64,000 bases of DNA from SZUA-22 sp963751695 (GTDB lineage: Bacteria; Bacteroidota; Ignavibacteria; Ignavibacteriales; Melioribacteraceae), in NCBI GenBank assembly GCA_963751695.1, contig CAVVVP010000003.1:558001-622000 (forward strand), given 5' to 3'. Made by a program: the position numbers and the translations under genes. Under the pieces are notes generated by a model that ran no database searches, was not told the DNA's origin, and worked only from the letters and a program-made list of their open reading frames with translations. This document shows positions 17,771 to 27,570 of the stretch, one piece after another (position 1 is the stretch's first letter; every line of letters begins with the position of its first letter).

Positions 17771-17961
17771 TGTCAGCAATGTTAATTCTGATAGGATTTT
17801 CTTTGACTGTTGCTATAATTTTTCTAATCGCATTTTTATGGGCTGTAAAGAGTGGTCAATATAAGGACAGACATACTCCTTCAATACGAATGCTTTTTGA
17901 TGACAGAAAACCAAGCAGCTCCAACAAAAATAATCACGACAAAATTAATAGATCTAAATAA
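17770..17961 (+). CDS. ccoS: cbb3-type oxidase assembly protein CcoS
   Basis: A 63-residue single-helix membrane protein. The helix LIGFSLTVAIIFLIAFLWAV is followed by SGQYKD, the diagnostic CcoS turn (usually SGQ-(F/Y)-(D/K)D), and a polar tail. CcoS helps insert haem b and copper into CcoN. Its ATG overlaps the ccoI stop by one base, showing translational coupling. Confidence 0.92.
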   Translation: MSAMLILIGFSLTVAIIFLIAFLWAVKSGQYKDRHTPSIRMLFDDRKPSSSNKNNHDKINRSK

Positions 17962-17984
17962 TAAACAATACAGGAGTTCCTTGT

Positions 17985-20105
17985 ATGAATGTTGAAAAAT
18001 TCAGTTATGATAATCAGATAGTCCGGTTATTTATAATTGCTACGGTTCTTTGGGGGATTGTTGGCTTTACTGTAGGCGTGCTCATTGCAATTCAAATGTA
18101 TCTTCCAGCACTTAACTTTGACTTGCAATACACTACTTTCGGTAGGTTGCGTCCATTGCATACAAATGCCGTAATATTTGCGTTTGTTGGAAATGCGATT
18201 TTTGCCGGAGTCTATTACTCACTTCAAAGACTGACAAAAGCAAGAATGTTCAGCGATCTTCTGAGTAAGATAAATTTTTGGGGATGGCAATTGGTAATAG
18301 TCGTTGTTGCTGTAACTTATGTACTAGGCATAACAACTTCAAAAGAGTATGCTGAAGCAGAGTGGCCAGTTGATATTTTGATCGCTCTTATTTGGGTTGC
18401 TTTTGGTGTTAATATGATAGGCACCATAATGAAGCGGCGAGAAAAACATATGTACGTCGCTATTTGGTTTTATATCGCCACTTTTGTTACTGTAGCGGTT
18501 CTTCATATTGTAAACTCCTTTGAAATTCCAGTTTCATTATTTAAAAGTTATTCCGTGTTTGCTGGTGTGCAAGATGCACTTGTGCAGTGGTGGTATGGGC
18601 ACAACGCCGTAGCATTTTTCTTAACCACCCCATACTTGGGATTGATGTATTATTATCTTCCCAAGGCAGCAAACAGACCAGTTTATTCTTACAGACTATC
18701 GATTTTACATTTTTGGTCTTTAATCTTTATCTATATCTGGGCTGGCCCTCATCACTTGCTTTATTCGGCATTACCAGATTGGGCTCAATCACTTGGTGTG
18801 GTCTTTTCTTTGATGTTAATTGCTCCTTCCTGGGGCGGTATGCTGAACGGTCTCTTAACGCTCAGAGGTGCTTGGGATAGGGTGAGAGATAATCCTGTGC
18901 TTAAATTTTTTGTTGTAGCAGTTACCGCATACGGTATGTCAACTTTCGAAGGGCCAATGCTGTCGCTAAAAAATGTTAATGCACTTGCTCATTTCACTGA
19001 CTGGATTCCAGCACATGTTCACATTGGCACTCTTGGCTGGAACGGATTGCTTACTTTTGGAATGCTCTATTGGTTAGTTCCAAAAATGTGGAATACAAAA
19101 CTTTACTCAAATAAACTTGCGACATCTCATTTTTGGATAGCTACACTTGGGATGGTGGTCTGGGTAGTGCCAATGTATTGGGCCGGTCTTACGCAGTCAT
19201 TGATGTGGAAACAGTTTACTTCACTTGGTGTTCTTCAGTATCCAAACTTCTTAGAGACAGTTCTTCAAATTGTTCCGATGTATATCATTCGATCGATAGG
19301 AGGGACACTCTACTTAGCTGGTTCTATTATTATGGTTTACAACTTAATTAAAACAGCTAAGCAAGGAAACTTTATTTCAAATGAAGAAGCTGAGGCACCT
19401 GCCCTAGAAGCTTTTGGCAAGGACAAAAAAATATCTCATCGATGGCTGGAGAAACGACCAATACAGTTTACTATTTTAGCTACAGTTGCAGTTCTCATTG
19501 GTGGAGTTATCGAATTTATACCAACTTGGTTGGTTAAATCCAATATTCCAACGATTGAAAGTGTTCAACCATATACCCCGCTCGAGTTAGAGGGAAGGGA
19601 TATATACATCAGAGAGTCTTGTAATTCGTGCCATTCTCAATTGGTGAGACCATTCAGATCTGAAACTGAAAGATACGGTGAGTATTCCAAGGCTGGTGAG
19701 TTTGTTTATGATCATCCTTTCTTATGGGGATCAAAGCGCACGGGACCCGACTTACACCGAGTAGGTGGCAAGTATTCCAACATGTGGCATTATCTTCACA
19801 TGCAGGATCCAAGACAAATGTCTCCAGGGTCACTTATGCCTAAATATCCTTGGCTGATTGAACAACAGTTGGATACTGACCTTCTGCCTGCTAAAATTGG
19901 AGCAATGAGAACGCTGGGTGTTCCATATGAGGACGGGTATGAAGATGCGGCTTTGAGTGATCTTCAACTTCAAGCTCAAGAAATTACTGACGATTTATTA
20001 GATAGTGGAATCCTTGTCGAACCAGATAAAGAGATAGTTGCATTGATTGCTTATCTGCAAAGACTTGGGACAGACATAAAAGTTGAACAAGCTGAAAATA
20101 AGTAG
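17985..20105 (+). CDS. ccoN: fused cbb3 cytochrome oxidase subunits I and II (CcoNO)
   Basis: This is a 706-residue fusion of the catalytic subunit CcoN (about 1-480) and the cytochrome c subunit CcoO (about 500-706). Expected metal ligands are present: H59 and H346 for low-spin haem b, H344 for haem b3, and H206, H256 and H257 for CuB. They fall within a few residues of the numbering in Pseudomonas CcoN. CcoO carries one haem c site, C546-x-x-C549-H550, and the following MSPGSLMPKYPW with its axial methionine. The enzyme reduces oxygen at high affinity and pumps protons in the inner membrane. GGAG precedes the ATG. Fused ccoNO is common in Bacteroidota. Confidence 0.95.
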   Translation: MNVEKFSYDNQIVRLFIIATVLWGIVGFTVGVLIAIQMYLPALNFDLQYTTFGRLRPLHTNAVIFAFVGNAIFAGVYYSLQRLTKARMFSDLLSKINFWGWQLVIVVVAVTYVLGITTSKEYAEAEWPVDILIALIWVAFGVNMIGTIMKRREKHMYVAIWFYIATFVTVAVLHIVNSFEIPVSLFKSYSVFAGVQDALVQWWYGHNAVAFFLTTPYLGLMYYYLPKAANRPVYSYRLSILHFWSLIFIYIWAGPHHLLYSALPDWAQSLGVVFSLMLIAPSWGGMLNGLLTLRGAWDRVRDNPVLKFFVVAVTAYGMSTFEGPMLSLKNVNALAHFTDWIPAHVHIGTLGWNGLLTFGMLYWLVPKMWNTKLYSNKLATSHFWIATLGMVVWVVPMYWAGLTQSLMWKQFTSLGVLQYPNFLETVLQIVPMYIIRSIGGTLYLAGSIIMVYNLIKTAKQGNFISNEEAEAPALEAFGKDKKISHRWLEKRPIQFTILATVAVLIGGVIEFIPTWLVKSNIPTIESVQPYTPLELEGRDIYIRESCNSCHSQLVRPFRSETERYGEYSKAGEFVYDHPFLWGSKRTGPDLHRVGGKYSNMWHYLHMQDPRQMSPGSLMPKYPWLIEQQLDTDLLPAKIGAMRTLGVPYEDGYEDAALSDLQLQAQEITDDLLDSGILVEPDKEIVALIAYLQRLGTDIKVEQAENK

Positions 20106-20113
20106 GGGTATAT

Positions 20114-20314
20114 ATGTTATCAAATTATTTAACCTCTATTGAGGACGTATCAGTTTTTCCAATTATTGGATTGATTCTGTTCTTTGCAGTATTCATGGGA
20201 ATATTGTTTTGGGTAATCAAGAAAGATAAACCGTATATGGAAAAACTGGCAAATATTCCTTTTCAAGAAAAAAATCAAGTAATAATAAACGATGAGAATA
20301 AAAATGAAAAATAA
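20114..20314 (+). CDS. ccoQ: CcoQ-like small cbb3 oxidase subunit
   Basis: The 66-residue protein has one membrane helix (FPIIGLILFFAVFMGILFWVI) followed by a lysine-rich tail (KKDKPYMEKLANIPF), the CcoQ layout. It sits between ccoNO (8-base gap) and ccoP, whose start overlaps its 3-prime end. CcoQ stabilises the oxidase complex. Sequence conservation in this family is low, so the call relies on topology and position. Confidence 0.82.
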   Translation: MLSNYLTSIEDVSVFPIIGLILFFAVFMGILFWVIKKDKPYMEKLANIPFQEKNQVIINDENKNEK

Positions 20315-21146
20315 TTTTAGATTTAATTTTATCTCGGTTTTATCGCTGTTACTTATTTTCAGCTCAACCGCACTTGCAAGTTCCGGAGGTGATGAGGGTT
20401 CTGGAACTGTGTTGAAAGTTGGAATAGCTATAACCGCTTTTCTTGTTGCTATTGTTTTTTGGTTGGTTTTAGTGTATGCTGAAAGCAACGATGTGCATGG
20501 AGAAAAAGTAATTACACCATTTAAAAACTTCATCCATTCTCTTACACAATCTGTTTCCGTGCAAGAAGAAGATGATATAATGTTGGATCATGATTTTGAT
20601 GGAATTCGGGAACTCGACAATAAAATTCCCCCTTGGTGGAATGCATTGTTCTATGGTATGATTCTTTTTGGAATTGTATATATGATCCATTACCATGTAA
20701 TTGGGGATGGAAATGTACAAGACAATGAGTATCAGGCAGAAGTTAAAACCGCTTCGCTCGAATTAGAACTTCTGACCAAGAGTGGCGCAATGATAACAGC
20801 AGAGACGGTAAACATACTTACAGATGCTCCTTCTCTAGCAGCAGGGAAAAATATTTTTGTCAAAAATTGTGCTGCTTGTCATGGTCAAAATGGTGAAGGG
20901 CTTGTTGGACCAAACTTTGCGGATGAATATTGGGTTCACGGAGGCGACATAAAAGATCTATTTCATATAATTGAAGTTGGTGTTCCTGCAAAAGGAATGA
21001 TCAGCTGGAAATCTCAATTAAGCCCAAACCAGATGCAGGAAGTAGCAAGTTACATCTTAAGTCTTCAAGGAACAAATCCACCTAATCAAAAAGCACCAGA
21101 AGGTGAAAAATGGGTGCCAGAAGAATCTGTTGACCAAGGTGTCTAA
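20292..21146 (+). CDS. ccoP: cbb3 oxidase diheme-type subunit CcoP, one-haem form
   Basis: A 284-residue protein (an alternative ATG at 20304 gives 280). After a signal-like N-terminus it has two membrane helices, the conserved DGIRELDNKIPPWW segment that precedes the second helix in CcoP, and a C-terminal cytochrome c domain with C193-A-A-C196-H197 and an axial methionine in KGMISW. Proteobacterial CcoP has two CxxCH sites; only one is present here, as in many Bacteroidota. It passes electrons from soluble cytochrome c to CcoO. A strong terminator follows, separating the structural genes from ccoGH. Confidence 0.93.
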   Translation: MRIKMKNNFRFNFISVLSLLLIFSSTALASSGGDEGSGTVLKVGIAITAFLVAIVFWLVLVYAESNDVHGEKVITPFKNFIHSLTQSVSVQEEDDIMLDHDFDGIRELDNKIPPWWNALFYGMILFGIVYMIHYHVIGDGNVQDNEYQAEVKTASLELELLTKSGAMITAETVNILTDAPSLAAGKNIFVKNCAACHGQNGEGLVGPNFADEYWVHGGDIKDLFHIIEVGVPAKGMISWKSQLSPNQMQEVASYILSLQGTNPPNQKAPEGEKWVPEESVDQGV

Positions 21147-21165
21147 GGCATAATTAATTTGTTAT

Positions 21166-21202
21166 TAACCCTCAAGAGTTTTAATTCTTGAGGGTTTTTT
21201 TT
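21166..21202 (+). terminator. strong rho-independent terminator after ccoP
   Basis: The perfect 11-bp stem AACCCTCAAGA / TCTTGAGGGTT with an 8-base loop is followed directly by eight or more T residues. It ends the ccoI-S-NO-Q-P transcript 20 bases after the ccoP stop. Confidence 0.92.
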
Positions 21203-21250
21203 ATTTTAGTTTCTAAAGTATTTTGATTTAGAATCGAAAAATGAGGTATT

Positions 21251-22672
21251 ATGGAAGAAAAAGATAAACCCAAAATGGATGAATCTTTTCGTGACTCTAT
21301 CGCTACTGTAACCCAAAAGGGTGATCGAATTTGGATCTTTCCCAAAAAGCCAAGCGGTAAATTCTATAATGCCAGAACAATTTTATCTATTATATTATTA
21401 GTGCTTCTTTACGGACTTCCTTTTATAAAAGTAAATGGCAATCCTCTTATTCTACTTAATGTTTTAGAAAGAAAACTAATTCTATTTGGCATTCCATTTG
21501 GCCCTCATGATTTCCACATTTTTGTTATTGGAATGATCATTGTAATAATCGCCATCTTTCTGTTTACTGTGGTTTATGGTCGAATTTTTTGCGGCTGGAT
21601 ATGTCCGCAAACGGTGTTTATGGAGATGGTCTACAGAAGAATAGAATACTGGATCGAAGGTGATGCACATAAACAACGCCAGCTTAACAAGATGCCATGG
21701 ACAAGTGAAAAAATAGTCAAGAAGACGTCAAAGCATATTATTTTTGGGATTATCGCATTTACAACAGGAAATATATTTTTAGCATACATAATTGGTGTCG
21801 ATGAACTTTACAAGATAATAACTGCTCCTCCATCAGAACATATTGCTGGCTTGTTTGCAATGATTCTATTTTCCGGAGCATTTTATTTTGTGTTTGGTTT
21901 TTTTAGAGAACAGGTTTGTATAATGGTCTGCCCGTATGGAAGACTTCAGGGGGTTATGCTCGATGAGAACTCGGTTGTAATTTCGTATGATAATGTAAGA
22001 GGAGAACCCAGGGGAGTTTCAAAAAAGGGAGAGGAAAATAAATATGGGGACTGTATTGACTGTAAGCAATGTGTCCATGTTTGCCCCACTGGAATTGATA
22101 TTAGAAATGGAACACAGCTTGAGTGTGTTAACTGTACAGCATGTATCGATGCATGCGATGCCATAATGGACAAAGTAAATAAACCTCGAGGATTAATTCG
22201 TTATGCATCTAAAAACGAGATTGAAAAAGGGATTCGTTCTCTCCTAACACCAAGATCAATTGGATATACCTTTGTGCTTCTGCTCCTGTTCACTGTGTTG
22301 GGATTTATGATGAACTCAAGAAGTGAATTTGAATTATCCATTCTTAGAACTCCCGGAATGACTTATCAAGAATATGATAGTCTGCATGTCAGTAATCTCT
22401 ACGATTTTGTTTTAACAAATAAAACCTTTGATGAAATTCCAGCAACGATTGACTTGAAGGGAACAGATGGAAAAATTAAAATTATAGGAAGTGATCTTGT
22501 AGCTAAACCACAAGGTGTAATTGAAGCAAAATTTATGGTAGTAATTGCCGACGAAGATATTAAACAGCTAAACACTCCGATCAATATTGTAGTAAAGACT
22601 GGTGATATAGAGATTGAAACTATAAAGACATCCTTTTTAGGAAAAATAGAAAAATTTAGAAAGAAAAAATGA
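21251..22672 (+). CDS. ccoG: cbb3 oxidase accessory protein CcoG (polyferredoxin)
   Basis: A 473-residue RdxA/FixG-family membrane protein. Five or so helices (the first from about residue 40) surround a cytoplasmic ferredoxin module with two 4Fe-4S motifs: CIDCKQCVHVCP and CVNCTACIDACD. An additional CGWICPQ and CMVCPYGR carry more conserved cysteines. The C-terminal 110 residues form the Ig-like periplasmic domain of FixG. CcoG is thought to reduce copper for CuB assembly. GAGG lies five bases before the ATG. The ccoH start overlaps its TGA. Confidence 0.94.
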   Translation: MEEKDKPKMDESFRDSIATVTQKGDRIWIFPKKPSGKFYNARTILSIILLVLLYGLPFIKVNGNPLILLNVLERKLILFGIPFGPHDFHIFVIGMIIVIIAIFLFTVVYGRIFCGWICPQTVFMEMVYRRIEYWIEGDAHKQRQLNKMPWTSEKIVKKTSKHIIFGIIAFTTGNIFLAYIIGVDELYKIITAPPSEHIAGLFAMILFSGAFYFVFGFFREQVCIMVCPYGRLQGVMLDENSVVISYDNVRGEPRGVSKKGEENKYGDCIDCKQCVHVCPTGIDIRNGTQLECVNCTACIDACDAIMDKVNKPRGLIRYASKNEIEKGIRSLLTPRSIGYTFVLLLLFTVLGFMMNSRSEFELSILRTPGMTYQEYDSLHVSNLYDFVLTNKTFDEIPATIDLKGTDGKIKIIGSDLVAKPQGVIEAKFMVVIADEDIKQLNTPINIVVKTGDIEIETIKTSFLGKIEKFRKKK

Positions 22673-23119
22673 AAAAGATAGACTGGGGAAAAGGAATCAC
22701 GATCGTGATTATTCTATTTCTAATTATAACGATTGGACAGGTTTTAGCTATCCATTATTTTATAGATTACGATCTGGTTGAAGAAGAGTATTATGAGGCT
22801 GAGATCAACTATCAAGATCAGATTAATAAAATTTAATCGAACTAAAAGTCTGCCTGAACAAGTAGTGGTGAAGCTAAGAGGACAAGCTTTGGAATTAACA
22901 TTTCCGTCTGGTATTGATGGGGAAAGAATTTCAGGAATGGTTCAGTATTACAAACCATCTGATGATCTTCAAGATAAAATCCAGAAAATAATTTTAAATG
23001 ATGAGAATAGAATGTTCATAGATACTAAGGAATTATCAACCGGGTATTGGAAAATAAAAATCGATTGGTCAGTTAATGAAGTTCAGTATTACAGCGAAGA
23101 ATCTATGATGGTGCCTTAA
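22669..23119 (+). pseudogene. ccoH: ccoH/fixH, interrupted by a one-base frameshift
   Basis: The 5-prime part (22669-22836) encodes 55 residues: MKKIDWGKG, a membrane helix, then the CcoH signature DLVEEEYYEAEINYQDQI, and it stops at TAA. The rest of CcoH continues in the +1 frame from 22835 (NRTKSLPEQVVVKLRGQA to the end at 23119). Dropping one base from the A4T3 run at 22828-22834 joins them as QINKINRTKSL, exactly the family pattern. The whole gene would encode about 149 residues. Since the rest of the locus is intact, an assembly error or a recent mutation are both possible. CcoH is a stable partner of the cbb3 complex. Confidence 0.85.
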
Positions 23120-24000
23120 TGGAAGTTTGGACTGGTTTTCTCATTGGCTTTTTAGGAAGCTTCCATTGTGTTGGAATGTGCGGACCTATTGCACTTGCTC
23201 TACCCATAGGCAATGCATCTTCATTTCAATTAATCCTTGGTAGAATTTTATACAATCTGGGCAGAACTCTTACTTATGCTTTGTTCGGCGCCGTCTTTGG
23301 ATTGTTTGGAAAAGGAATCGAGCTTGCTGGTTTGCAGATGTATGCCTCTGTTGCACTGGGTATTTCGATTCTGCTCTACTATTTTACTCCTTCAAAACTT
23401 AAAGGTAAGCTAGCTCTCACAAAACCATATCAAGTGGTAAGTGCTTTTGTAAATCGGGGATTTAACAAACTTACAAAAACCGGCTCGCCTCAAGCTCTTT
23501 TTGTTCTTGGAATTGTTAATGGTTTTCTTCCATGTGGTTTTGTATATGTTGCTCTCGCTGGTGCAATAACAACAGGCGACGCTGTTTCAGGGGCAGTGTA
23601 TATGGCGTTATTTGGGCTAGGTACTGCTCCAATAATGTTTGCAACATCAATGGTAGGCAAGTTTTTGTCAGCTTCATTAAAACGGTGGATGAACAAGCTT
23701 ATTCCAGTTTTTGCAATTGTGCTAGCAATCATATTTATTCTGAGGGGACTGAATTTAGGAATACCCTACATAAGTCCGTCGCAGAAAATGCTAGCACCTC
23801 ACGAAAAAGGGATTATGCATGAAGAAGAATCATGCTGCACAGAAGATGATAAAAGCTCGCAAAACTCTGTCCATACCTCAGCAGCTGACAGCTTAACTAT
23901 GCAAAAGAATGAAAAAACTATCCAGGCAGAAGAACTTGAAAACAAAGTAGATTCACTCAGAAGACATTTAGACAGTCTCAAAAGAATCTCCTCAGAGTAA
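23119..24000 (+). CDS. SafE/TauE-like (UreH-type) membrane protein of the cbb3 locus
   Basis: The 293-residue protein starts MEVWTGFLIGFLGSFHCVGMCGPIAL. The CxxxC motif (CVGMC) and the second FLPCGFVYVALAGA repeat are typical of the sulfite exporter TauE/SafE, UreH-like subgroup found next to ccoGH. About six helices are seen. The last 65 residues form a charged tail with a CC pair and a coiled coil. In cbb3 loci this protein is believed to help copper or thiol handling during oxidase assembly. Its ATG overlaps the ccoH stop by one base. Confidence 0.85.
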   Translation: MEVWTGFLIGFLGSFHCVGMCGPIALALPIGNASSFQLILGRILYNLGRTLTYALFGAVFGLFGKGIELAGLQMYASVALGISILLYYFTPSKLKGKLALTKPYQVVSAFVNRGFNKLTKTGSPQALFVLGIVNGFLPCGFVYVALAGAITTGDAVSGAVYMALFGLGTAPIMFATSMVGKFLSASLKRWMNKLIPVFAIVLAIIFILRGLNLGIPYISPSQKMLAPHEKGIMHEEESCCTEDDKSSQNSVHTSAADSLTMQKNEKTIQAEELENKVDSLRRHLDSLKRISSE

Positions 24001-24116
24001 ATCCAATAAACTTAAGATATTTCCTATCTGACTTTTATTTTAGCAAGTATTTATTATTAAAAATTTGTATGCTTACATTTAATTAAAATCATTCTTCAAC
24101 AATCAAGTTTATTAAA

Positions 24117-26567
24117 ATGAGATCAATTAAATCGATTTTGCTATTTCATTTCCTACTAATTATTCTATCAATAAATGTTTATTCTCAAAAGTCAGATAGT
24201 ATAGATACCAAAGAGGAAATTACAGTAATTTCAGTAACAAACATTCCAATTGAATTGGAAAAAGCTTCATCTTTGTTATCATTGGAAGAGAACAACCTCA
24301 AAGATTCAAAAAGAATTGAGGAAGCAAATATCAAGTATGATCAGCTAAGCCAGAAATACCAAGAATTAAGATCCGTTATTGAGGAACTCGAACTCGAACA
24401 GCAGGCTTCGACCAAAATTAAAGAATTAATGAGAAAATGGGAGGTGTTTCAAAATAATATTTCCATTCTGTTGAACGACATTACAGACCAAACTGCTGCG
24501 TTGCAGGTTCAAAACGGAAAAAACAAAAAGCTTTTTAATTTGTGGGAGGTGACAAAATCAAATGCTTCCAAAGCAAAAATTCCTACTGACCTAATTAATG
24601 CGATTGAAAAACTACAGACAAATATAAAGAGAGTCGATAATTTACTTTCCAATGAACTTAATTCTCTTCTACTTATTCAGACTAATCTGTCAAAAATGGC
24701 TATTGAAGTTGAAAATGTATTTTTGAAGATTAAAGAGAGGGACAATGCAAACAGAAGGAATATCCTTAGTCGCAATGCTCCTCCAATATGGCAAATGGGA
24801 TCCGACACAACTCAAGCAAAACCACTAACTCAGGAATTTGAAGATATAATACTTTCATACATTAACGGATACAACGAATCAGTTGAGCTATATGCTGACG
24901 AAATACCGCTTTACACATTGTTGTTTATTATATTTTTCATATTTGTAATATACTTAAAAACGAATAGTAAGGATATAAATGCTGAGGAAGAGGTGATGCA
25001 GAGAGCTCTGACCCTCTTAAATTATCCCCTATCGGCGACAATTTTAATATTTGGTATAGTTCTAACACTGACATTTAAAGACGCTCCTGCTGCAATGCAA
25101 AGCATGGTCAGAATATTATTGCTTATTCCCCTGGTTAGAATTTTTACAAAGCTCGTTAATCCGATAATGGTAAAATTAGTCATTATCTTTTCAGTCCTTT
25201 TCTTTATCAATCAGATAAAAATTGCTGCATCCAGTGCAACATCATTGGAGAGGCTACTTCTGCTTGCTTTGACTATTTTCTCAATGGGTGGGGTGTTTTG
25301 GTTAATACAGACAAAACAAATTTCAGAGCATCTTTACAGTCTAAAACGGAAAGACTATGTGCAATTAGTGAGAAAAATTGTATTAGCACTTTTCTCACTT
25401 TCATTAATTGCCAATATTTTTGGATATGTTAAATTGGGTATTGTACTCTTAAACGGAGTTTATGATGTTTTGTTTTTCACATTTATTTTAGTCTCAGGGG
25501 TTTACATCCTTCGTGCAATTCTGATGGTTTTCTTGCAGACAAATTTTGGCAAGAATTTTCGGGTAGTAAAGTATCAAGCAAACACAATTAAAATCACTCT
25601 GGAAAAGATCATTCAGATAACAATAAAAATTATTTGGGTGATAATTGCACTAAGCGCTTTCAGTCTTTACGAACCGACTAAGGATTGGCTTGTTGAATTT
25701 CTTGGGGCCGATATTGGTTATGGAAGCTTTTCAATTACACTAGGTGATATTTTATTATTCATCGCGACCGTCTGGGTCTCTATTTTACTATCACGTTTTA
25801 TCCGTTTTATCTTAGACGGTGACATCTTACCAAGACTAAGTTTACCTAGAGGGGTACCCGGTACAATTTCAATATTAACAAAGTATTTTATACTAGGTTT
25901 TGGCTTTATAATTGCAATTTCTTCTGTAGGCCTTGATTTAAATAAATTCACAATTCTAATTGGTGCCCTTGGTGTTGGAATTGGTTTTGGTCTTCAAGAT
26001 CTCGTAAACAATTTTATTTCTGGATTAATTTTGATTTTTGAAAGACCAATCCAAGTGGGAGATGTTGTTCACTTCAATCAGATAGAGGGAAGGGTAACAA
26101 ACATAGGCATTAGATCAAGTACAATTAAAACTTGGCAAGGTTCTGAAATAATTGTTCCCAATGGACATCTAGTATCAAATGATGTTATCAATTGGACTCT
26201 GTCTGATAAAAGAAGAAGAATTGAACTTGCAGTGGGAGTTCAATATGGAAGCAATGTAGAACTTGTTACCAAACTATTGTTAGACTGTGCAACATCTGAT
26301 GATCGTATATTATTGGACCCTGAACCCGCAGTGATATTTAAAGAATTTGGAGATAGCAGTTTGAATTTCGAACTCCGTTGTTGGACAGGCAATTTCGATC
26401 AATGGTTTGCAATCAGCAGTGAAATGCATTATGCAGTGAACAAAGCATTTAAAGAAAATGACATTACAATTCCATTTCCACAGCGAGATATACACATTAA
26501 ATCTAATGAAGAAAACAATTTTCTAGACCAACAAGCTCTAGAAGATAACAAGGAGAGAGAAAAATAG
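24117..26567 (+). CDS. MscS-family mechanosensitive channel, MscK-like
   Basis: The 816-residue protein has a signal peptide (about 1-23), a periplasmic coiled-coil region (about 45-215), and about ten membrane helices from 265. The C-terminal MscS core begins at about residue 600: the glycine-rich pore helix LGVGIGFGLQDLVNNFISGL, then the beta domain (ERPIQVGDVVHF...GRVTNIGIRSSTIKT...GSEIIVPN). Large members of this family (MscK, MscM) relieve turgor on hypo-osmotic shock. The next gene begins at the base after its stop codon and is probably co-transcribed. Confidence 0.9.
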   Translation: MRSIKSILLFHFLLIILSINVYSQKSDSIDTKEEITVISVTNIPIELEKASSLLSLEENNLKDSKRIEEANIKYDQLSQKYQELRSVIEELELEQQASTKIKELMRKWEVFQNNISILLNDITDQTAALQVQNGKNKKLFNLWEVTKSNASKAKIPTDLINAIEKLQTNIKRVDNLLSNELNSLLLIQTNLSKMAIEVENVFLKIKERDNANRRNILSRNAPPIWQMGSDTTQAKPLTQEFEDIILSYINGYNESVELYADEIPLYTLLFIIFFIFVIYLKTNSKDINAEEEVMQRALTLLNYPLSATILIFGIVLTLTFKDAPAAMQSMVRILLLIPLVRIFTKLVNPIMVKLVIIFSVLFFINQIKIAASSATSLERLLLLALTIFSMGGVFWLIQTKQISEHLYSLKRKDYVQLVRKIVLALFSLSLIANIFGYVKLGIVLLNGVYDVLFFTFILVSGVYILRAILMVFLQTNFGKNFRVVKYQANTIKITLEKIIQITIKIIWVIIALSAFSLYEPTKDWLVEFLGADIGYGSFSITLGDILLFIATVWVSILLSRFIRFILDGDILPRLSLPRGVPGTISILTKYFILGFGFIIAISSVGLDLNKFTILIGALGVGIGFGLQDLVNNFISGLILIFERPIQVGDVVHFNQIEGRVTNIGIRSSTIKTWQGSEIIVPNGHLVSNDVINWTLSDKRRRIELAVGVQYGSNVELVTKLLLDCATSDDRILLDPEPAVIFKEFGDSSLNFELRCWTGNFDQWFAISSEMHYAVNKAFKENDITIPFPQRDIHIKSNEENNFLDQQALEDNKEREK

Positions 26568-27500
26568 ATGCAAACAATACTAGGTTCTGGAGGTGCAATC
26601 GGGGTAGAGCTAGCAAAGGCTCTGCCAAAACATACAGATAAAATTAGGTTAGTAAGCAGACGTCCAGAAAAAGTCAATGACTCAGATGACTTATTTAGTG
26701 GTGACTTAACGAAAGCTGGAAACGTTCTCAAAGCCGTAGAAGGATCTGATGTTGTTTACTTATCTGTTGGCCTCCAATACAATTTAAAGATATGGCAAGA
26801 GCAGTGGCCAATTGTTATGAAAAACACAATTGCTGCGTGTAAAGAGCACAATTCTAAGTTAGTATTTTTTGATAATATTTATATGTACGATCCTAACTAT
26901 ATTAATCCTACCACTGAAAATTCACCTGTTGACCCGATAAGTGAAAAAGGAAAAGTTCGTAAAGAGATTGCGGAGATGTTTTTAAGGGAAGTTGAAAGAG
27001 GAGAGTTGGTAGGTCTCATTGCCAGATGTGCTGATTTTTATGGTCCAAATATAAAACAGAATAGTGTTTTAACTGAAATGGTATTTATGAATCTATATAG
27101 TGGCAAAAAAGCAAATTGGTTGGGCTCAGCAAGATTTAAACATTCTTTTACATATACGCCAGATGCGGGTAAAGCAACAGCACTGTTAGGGAATACTGAT
27201 TCAGCTTATGGAGAAGTATGGCATCTACCCACAGCCACTGATCCGTTTACTGGTGAGGAATGGATAAATAACATTGCCAAAGAATTAGGAGTCGAACCAA
27301 AATATCAGGTTGCTCCCAAATTGCTAGTGAGAATTATGGGACTGTTTGTCCCTGTAATGAAAGAGATAGTTGAGATGATGTACCAATACGATCGAGATTA
27401 TATTTTTGATAGTTCAAAATTTGAAAATAGATTTAACTTTACCCCAACTCCGTATCTGGAAGGCATAAAAGAAATTGTTGATCTTCAGTTCAAAAAATAG
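26568..27500 (+). CDS. NAD-dependent epimerase/dehydratase family protein
   Basis: A 310-residue Rossmann-fold protein of the extended SDR/NmrA group. The dinucleotide motif is the slightly degenerate GSGGAIGVELAKAL at the N-terminus. DVVYLSVGLQ and FFDNIYMYDP are the following conserved strands, and FKHSFTYTPDAGKAT is the substrate-side segment. The usual catalytic Y-x3-K is not obvious, so it may be a reductase or a nucleotide sensor rather than a sugar epimerase. It directly follows the mechanosensitive channel. Confidence 0.75.
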   Translation: MQTILGSGGAIGVELAKALPKHTDKIRLVSRRPEKVNDSDDLFSGDLTKAGNVLKAVEGSDVVYLSVGLQYNLKIWQEQWPIVMKNTIAACKEHNSKLVFFDNIYMYDPNYINPTTENSPVDPISEKGKVRKEIAEMFLREVERGELVGLIARCADFYGPNIKQNSVLTEMVFMNLYSGKKANWLGSARFKHSFTYTPDAGKATALLGNTDSAYGEVWHLPTATDPFTGEEWINNIAKELGVEPKYQVAPKLLVRIMGLFVPVMKEIVEMMYQYDRDYIFDSSKFENRFNFTPTPYLEGIKEIVDLQFKK

Positions 27501-27570
27501 ATTTTAAATTTTAAACTTAAACAATCGCTAACACTTTTTCTCAAGTTGATTTAAAAGTTTGCTTCGTTAT

